The translations under genes and the position numbers were made by a program. A model generated the notes under the pieces. The model had not been told where the DNA came from and did not search any database. It was given only the letters and a program-made list of their open reading frames with translations. Of a DNA stretch of 64,000 nt, positions 58,862-64,000 are shown in pieces. The first letter of the stretch is position 1. Each line of letters starts with the position of its first letter. The stretch spans positions 62,001-126,000 of IMG/VR virus record IMGVR_UViG_3300047462_000154. One strand, given 5' to 3'. The stretch is from a virus.

Positions 58862-61800
58862 TTGAGTATATCGTCCCGCACGTCAGAATTATTTACTGGT
58901 GAAAATTGGCAAGTAATATATCAAGCGTTTAGTCAAATAAATTTTAATGCATCTGATGCGCCAAGTATTAATCAAGCGTTGCAGAATTATATAATTACAA
59001 ATTATCCTGAATCTTATAATGATTTTATTGCTGATTCAGAATTTATTGCGATTATTGATTTACTTTCTTGGTTAGCTGGTAATTTAGCATTTAAAACTGA
59101 TTTATCTGTTAGAGAGAATTTTTTAGAAGTTGCTCAAGCTAAAGAATCTGTATTACGTCTTGCGAGATTTTTATCTTATAATCCAAGTCGTAATATTCCA
59201 TCACAAGGTGTTTTAAAACTTGTTGCTATATCAACTAATGATGATGTTTATGATAGTTCTGGTGTTGATTTAGCGAACACGACAATATTGTGGAATAATC
59301 CTGATGACAATAATTGGTATGAACGTTTTACTGCTATTTTGAATAATGCATTTGTTAATACTAATCCTTTTGGTATTCCCATTCAAAATGGTTCAATTGG
59401 TGGTATTACGACACAAACATATCGTTTTAATTCTATTGCTTCAAAAAACAATTATGGATTTTCTGCAAGTGTAAGTGGCACAAATATGAATTTTGAAATT
59501 TGTAATGGTGATTTTACAAATGGTCAAACATTATTTGAAAGAACACCGAATCCTGCAAATGCGTTTCAGTTTTATTATTTAAATGATGGAAATGGAAATG
59601 GTTCGTCACAAACTGGATTTTTTGTTTTATTCAAACAAGGTTCTACAAATTCTACATTATTTAATATTACAAATCCTGTTCAAAACCAATTATTGAATGT
59701 TACGACTTCGAATATTAATCAGAATGATGTTTGGGTTCAGACGGTTGATGATAGCAATAACGTTTTGATTACTTGGACGCCTGTTCCGATAATGTTGAAT
59801 GAAAATATTACTTATAATACTTTATCGACTGACCAAAGAAATATTTATTCTGTGATTACACAAGATAATGACCAAATTAATATTAGATTTTCTGATGGTA
59901 ATTTTGGTAATGCTCCTGTTGGAAATTTATTGGTAACATATCGAGTAAGTAATGGGTTGGTATATACAATTAATCCCAATGATATAAGCAACATTAATTT
60001 AAATTTGACTTATATTAATTCTGCTGGTTCTTCAAAAACATTAACTATGACATTCAGTTTGCAATCTTCTATTGCAAATTCAAGTGCTTCTGAATCTATT
60101 GCATCAATTCAACAAAATGCCCCATTGGTTTATGCAACACAGAACAGAATGGTTTCTGGTCAAGATTATAACACGTTTCCATTACAAACTAATTTGGCTG
60201 TTAAATTAAAATCATTGAATAGAGTATATTCTGGACAATCTCGTTATATTGATTTGAATGACCCTACTGGGTTTTATCAAGATTTAAGTATTTTTGCTGA
60301 TGATGGTATTATATTTTCACAAAATGCTAATGGTTATGCGGAAATACCATCATCGTTAAATTTATCTGTTACTAATTTGATTGATGATTATATTCAACCT
60401 TTGTTATCTTCACAAACTACAATTAATGCAATTCAAAATTCTTTTATTGCAAATGTTTTGAATGGAAATATTGTTCCGCCTCCTGGAATGATTTGGAATC
60501 AATCAACGGCTTCTTTATATTCGACAACTGGATGGTTTAATTTAGCATCTTATTTGATTACTGTTGGTTCTATGATTAAATTTAGTTTTAATGGTGTAAC
60601 AAAATGGGTTGGTGTTGTTTCTGTTCAAGGAGCGATTACAAATGTTCCTTTGGCTAATACTGCTGGTCCAGTTACGTTGACTACAAATGTTCCATCTACT
60701 GCTACAGTTCTTGCGATTATGCCTGCTTATGTTTCAACCTTATCTGTTGCAAATATAACGGCTATTTCAAATAATATTTCAGCAAATATTTCATTTTCTT
60801 TGATATATGATTATATTAATGGTTGGGTTGTTAGCACACCTATTCCAACAACATCTTTGACTGGTAATTTAATTTTAAATAATTCAAATCCAACATCACA
60901 ATTATATGTCATGGAAGTAGATTATGCTTCTGTTCTTTGGAGAATCAATTCAATTGGTTTAAGTTACGTTTTTGAAAGTATAACAACAGTTGAATGGTTT
61001 AATGATGGTGTAAGTGCGATTGACCAAGCAACTGGTCAATCTGCTATTGATGATACGATTAGTATTTTAAGTATTAATCCTGATGTGAATAATACGATGG
61101 GATATGCTTTAAAACAAGATTATATTTTTGATGTTGGTGATATTTGGACATATCAAACTGGATTACCAGAACCAAGAAGAACGTATATTAATTTGGCGGA
61201 TACTACTGATTCTGGTTTTATTGATAATCCAGAATCTTACATTGATTTGATTTCAAATAATATAATCGATACATATTTGTTCTGGGAAACAAATTCACAA
61301 AATTTATTAGAACCATCTTATTCTGTTTTGGTTTTCGAATATGGTTCTTTGTTAAGTTCTGCTGTGTCGTCAACAAATACAAATTATGCTCCTGCTGATG
61401 GCACTGAAGCTTTTGTTGTATATGGTGGCAGTCAATCAAATCCGATACCAACACAGAACAATACATTTTGGACATATTCTGCAAATACAAATGCTTGGAG
61501 TCAAGATTTTTCACAAACTTATGCTTATCAAATAGGACGTGGACCTAATATTGCTAGTTTATGGTTATATACCACAAATGATTTACCTTACATTAATAGT
61601 GGCAATGATTTTATGTCTGATGAACCACAAGGAAATCAGATTAAATTTCAATGGAAACATTATGCATCTTATGATGACAGGATTGACCCTGCAAGTCAGG
61701 CGATTGAGGATATGTTTGTTTTAACAACAGCATATGATAGCGCGATAAGATTATGGATATCAAATGGCGCAGACCCGACGAGCACTAAACCTGTGCCGCC

Positions 61801-62257
61801 TACTGAATTAGAATTAAGATTAGCATTTGCATCAATGGAAAATTATAAAATGTTTTCTGATGCTTTGGTATGGCATCCAGTATCTTATAAATTGTTATTT
61901 GGTAGTGCTGCTGATTTAGATTTACAAATGCAATTTAAAGTAATTCCATCTCCTGGCACGACAATGAGCAATGGAGAAATTCAAAGTTCGGTAATCAACG
62001 CAATAAACACATATTTTTCAATTCAATATTGGGATTTTGGTGATACGTTTTATTGGTCTGAATTAAGTGCATATATTCATTTACAATTAGCTGGCGTAAT
62101 TTCTAGTATTGTTGTTGTTCCATTATCCGCAAATAGCGCATTTGGTGATGGATTTGAAATTCCCTGTAATCCTAATGAGATTTTTATTAGCTGTGCCCAA
62201 GTTTCCAACGTTATTATTATAGCATCAAATACTCCTACTGCACTTCGTATTAGATAA
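58862..62257 (+). CDS. 6: Baseplate wedge protein gp6
   Basis: A 1,131-residue protein starting at TTG 58862 with AAGGA ahead. The N-terminus matches the wedge core family (FADSEFIAIIDLLSWLAGNLAFKTDLSVRENFLEVA in pieces, YNPSRNIPSQG), and the middle has the YRVSNG, SASESIASIQQNAP, NRMVSGQDYNTFP pattern. T4 gp6 is 660 residues, so this is enlarged, with extra domains after about 480. Two gp6 molecules per wedge form the baseplate ring. It follows gp25 by 11 bases, the usual order. Confidence 0.85.
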   Translation: MSISSRTSELFTGENWQVIYQAFSQINFNASDAPSINQALQNYIITNYPESYNDFIADSEFIAIIDLLSWLAGNLAFKTDLSVRENFLEVAQAKESVLRLARFLSYNPSRNIPSQGVLKLVAISTNDDVYDSSGVDLANTTILWNNPDDNNWYERFTAILNNAFVNTNPFGIPIQNGSIGGITTQTYRFNSIASKNNYGFSASVSGTNMNFEICNGDFTNGQTLFERTPNPANAFQFYYLNDGNGNGSSQTGFFVLFKQGSTNSTLFNITNPVQNQLLNVTTSNINQNDVWVQTVDDSNNVLITWTPVPIMLNENITYNTLSTDQRNIYSVITQDNDQINIRFSDGNFGNAPVGNLLVTYRVSNGLVYTINPNDISNINLNLTYINSAGSSKTLTMTFSLQSSIANSSASESIASIQQNAPLVYATQNRMVSGQDYNTFPLQTNLAVKLKSLNRVYSGQSRYIDLNDPTGFYQDLSIFADDGIIFSQNANGYAEIPSSLNLSVTNLIDDYIQPLLSSQTTINAIQNSFIANVLNGNIVPPPGMIWNQSTASLYSTTGWFNLASYLITVGSMIKFSFNGVTKWVGVVSVQGAITNVPLANTAGPVTLTTNVPSTATVLAIMPAYVSTLSVANITAISNNISANISFSLIYDYINGWVVSTPIPTTSLTGNLILNNSNPTSQLYVMEVDYASVLWRINSIGLSYVFESITTVEWFNDGVSAIDQATGQSAIDDTISILSINPDVNNTMGYALKQDYIFDVGDIWTYQTGLPEPRRTYINLADTTDSGFIDNPESYIDLISNNIIDTYLFWETNSQNLLEPSYSVLVFEYGSLLSSAVSSTNTNYAPADGTEAFVVYGGSQSNPIPTQNNTFWTYSANTNAWSQDFSQTYAYQIGRGPNIASLWLYTTNDLPYINSGNDFMSDEPQGNQIKFQWKHYASYDDRIDPASQAIEDMFVLTTAYDSAIRLWISNGADPTSTKPVPPTELELRLAFASMENYKMFSDALVWHPVSYKLLFGSAADLDLQMQFKVIPSPGTTMSNGEIQSSVINAINTYFSIQYWDFGDTFYWSELSAYIHLQLAGVISSIVVVPLSANSAFGDGFEIPCNPNEIFISCAQVSNVIIIASNTPTALRIR

Positions 62258-62268
62258 AGAAAATTTAA

Positions 62269-64000
62269 ATGACAGATAAACGTAGACAAATACAACAACT
62301 TCCAGCAATCAATCAAACTCAGGCATTAAAAGATTTTTTTGGTGTAACTGTTGATGAAGTTTTTCAACCAGGAACACCTGTTGCAACAAATGGATATATT
62401 GGACAAATTCCTCCATTATATGATAATCAATGGCAACCAAACACATATTATAATGTTAACGTTTATATTGTTTACAACAATATTCTTTATCAATGTGTAA
62501 CTTCACATACCAGTGTTTCAACATTTAATCCTGTATTATGGGCAGCGGTTGATTTTTATATTCAGGAACAAAATTCTGAAAGACAAAATTATCAACTTGA
62601 GCCTGGAATGACGAGCACTAATTCTTCAAATGTAATTACAAATGCTTTGACATATCCAGATTTGGTTGATTATATAGAAAATAATAACGGTATTATAACA
62701 AATCAACAAAGATTATTTGAAACAGATTATTATTCTTGGGCACCACCAATTGATATTGATAAATTTATCAATTTTCAACAATATTATTGGTTTGGTGATT
62801 TAAACGGAAGTAATGATTTGCCTACTTTGGTTTTGTCTTCTCCTATTTTTTCTTATACTGGTGATGGCACAACAACATCATTTGCTTTACCTAATAGCAT
62901 TTCTGGAATTTCTTCAAATCAAGAAACTCCTGCAATTTATGTCAATGGTGTTTCTGAACAATACACAATAAGTGGAAATAATATTATTTTAAGTGCTGCT
63001 CCTTCTGTTGGAGCTAAAATTATTACAACACGTTTCGATAATTTATATGATGCCATCAATAATCAAGAAACTTTTCCAATTTCTGAATTTATTAGTAACA
63101 TAACTGCATATAATGCAGATGGCTTCACTACGTCATTTGCTGATGTATATTCTACATCTTCGAATGAAAATCAATTTTTGGTTTTTTATACACCAAATGG
63201 AAGTATAACATCTACCTTATTAAATTCAAACAATTACAATTTAGAAAATGGTTTTGTTAATATTATTTCTTTACCAAATTCATTAACTGTTCCAAATTAT
63301 GGTGATACAATATCGATTGTTTTATTAAATGGTTTATTAAGTTTAACTGACATAAGTTCTATTCCTTCAGGTATATCTTATACTGATTTGCAATATCTTT
63401 CTTCTGGTATGCGAATTCAATTACTAGATACGCAAACATATTTTTTAACTTGGGATGAATCTCCTTGGGATTCTGGTTTATGGGATGGTGGTCAACCATT
63501 ATATTTTGTTGATGGTGTTGGTTCTTCAATACGTTTAACTTCTAGTAATTCTTTAATTACTGGTTTAAATGCACAATATGTTACAATTGACCGTTCATCG
63601 TTAGATAATAATCCGTGGTCATTAAGAAATTCTTGGGTTCATGTTGATACTTTTGCTTGGTCTGGTTTAAATTTTTCATCAAGACAAGCATCGCGCCAAA
63701 TCATAGAATTTGTGAAAGATATTGTATTATATAATTATGGATATCAAAGAATTTTACCTATATCAGCAACATTGACAAACAATGCTATGGTAAATGGTGT
63801 TGCTATAACATATTCCCAAATTGCTTTTGAAACGATTGGTTCTGTTTATGTTGATAATAATGTTTTATTAACCAATGGAATGAGATTACTTGTTTTGGGA
63901 ACAACACAAACATTATTTGAAGTTTCTGAACAAGACAATTTATATTTACTTACTCCTATTTCTGTTACTGTTGGTGATATTGCAAAAATTGGAACAAGTA
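62269..64000 (+). CDS. Large baseplate-region protein, gp7-like position, 3' end cut by window
   Basis: ATG 62269 opens a frame that stays open to the window edge (577 codons seen). It begins MTDKRRQIQQLPAINQTQ and contains SERQNYQLEPGMTST, RLFETDYYSWAPPIDIDKFIN and a repeated YYW motif, a pattern of very large virion proteins next to gp6 in aquatic T4-like phages. Position fits gp7, the wedge initiator, but sequence proof is not available by eye. Proline/serine-rich beta repeats follow. Confidence 0.65.
   Translation, partial: MTDKRRQIQQLPAINQTQALKDFFGVTVDEVFQPGTPVATNGYIGQIPPLYDNQWQPNTYYNVNVYIVYNNILYQCVTSHTSVSTFNPVLWAAVDFYIQEQNSERQNYQLEPGMTSTNSSNVITNALTYPDLVDYIENNNGIITNQQRLFETDYYSWAPPIDIDKFINFQQYYWFGDLNGSNDLPTLVLSSPIFSYTGDGTTTSFALPNSISGISSNQETPAIYVNGVSEQYTISGNNIILSAAPSVGAKIITTRFDNLYDAINNQETFPISEFISNITAYNADGFTTSFADVYSTSSNENQFLVFYTPNGSITSTLLNSNNYNLENGFVNIISLPNSLTVPNYGDTISIVLLNGLLSLTDISSIPSGISYTDLQYLSSGMRIQLLDTQTYFLTWDESPWDSGLWDGGQPLYFVDGVGSSIRLTSSNSLITGLNAQYVTIDRSSLDNNPWSLRNSWVHVDTFAWSGLNFSSRQASRQIIEFVKDIVLYNYGYQRILPISATLTNNAMVNGVAITYSQIAFETIGSVYVDNNVLLTNGMRLLVLGTTQTLFEVSEQDNLYLLTPISVTVGDIAKIGTS

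Noticed and set aside
1-64000. tRNA genes, CRISPR arrays and insertion sequences
   Set aside because: By eye I found no TTCGANNC-containing cloverleaf in gaps, no regularly spaced repeats outside coding sequence, and no transposase; a scan with a tRNA finder would be decisive.

Overview
The window is 64 kb of a strongly AT-rich, T4-like myovirus (contractile-tailed phage). The clearest T4-type markers are a very large tail sheath protein (gp18), a late sigma factor (gp55), baseplate proteins of the gp53, gp5, gp25 and gp6 types, and repeated late promoters of the form (T/G/A)ATAAATA placed about 20-40 bases ahead of structural genes. The fibre N-terminal domains, the S74 chaperone fibre, the inserted repeats in the sheath and the split-intein arrangement resemble aquatic T4-like phages (cyanophage/pelagiphage style). 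Nothing here identifies the host, and no photosynthesis gene is present.

Layout. (1) 0-2.8 kb: small nucleotide-metabolism/early genes (glutaredoxin, adenine DNA methyltransferase, membrane protein). (2) 2.8-16.7 kb: a fibre and adhesin island with two long repeat fibres, a structural appendage protein, a short repeat fibre and two LamG-SGNH proteins, one of which has lost catalytic residues. (3) 16.8-18.4 kb: an early-type reverse-strand operon (SWIM zinc finger, J-domain protein, ADP-ribosyltransferase-like protein) behind a near-consensus host-type promoter. (4) 18.6-26.5 kb: reverse-strand virion appendage genes, including three tandem paralogues and a 1,223-residue multidomain adhesin. 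(5) 26.5-32.3 kb: accessory enzymes (M16 metallopeptidase, nucleotidyltransferase, AlkB-like dioxygenase, zinc deaminase). (6) 32.4-34.7 kb: two fibre genes. (7) 34.9-39.0 kb: small regulatory, membrane and NUDIX genes and two HNH-like proteins; at least two genes carry apparent one-base homopolymer frameshifts. (8) 39.1-42.0 kb: tail sheath. (9) 42.2-48.0 kb: a homing-element hotspot with a GMP reductase gene fractured by a split intein around a homing endonuclease, a methyltransferase remnant between direct repeats, and a late sigma gene interrupted by a LAGLIDADG intein. (10) 48.1-64 kb: baseplate operon, with an inserted double-HNH endonuclease and a set of probable virion-packaged effectors (ADP-ribosyltransferase-glucosaminidase fusion, kinase-like protein).

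How it fits together. Host-type promoters (for example 18339-18366 and 26488-26516) would drive host-modifying and metabolic genes early. One also lies ahead of gp55, which must splice out its intein before it can direct RNA polymerase to the late promoters feeding the tail, fibre and baseplate genes. GMP reductase, the NUDIX protein, glutaredoxin and the deaminase fit phage nucleotide-pool management. The most notable systems are the two inteins in essential-looking enzymes 4 kb apart and the effector cassette at 55.6-58.3 kb, whose members share a short N-terminal motif resembling T4 capsid-targeting peptides.
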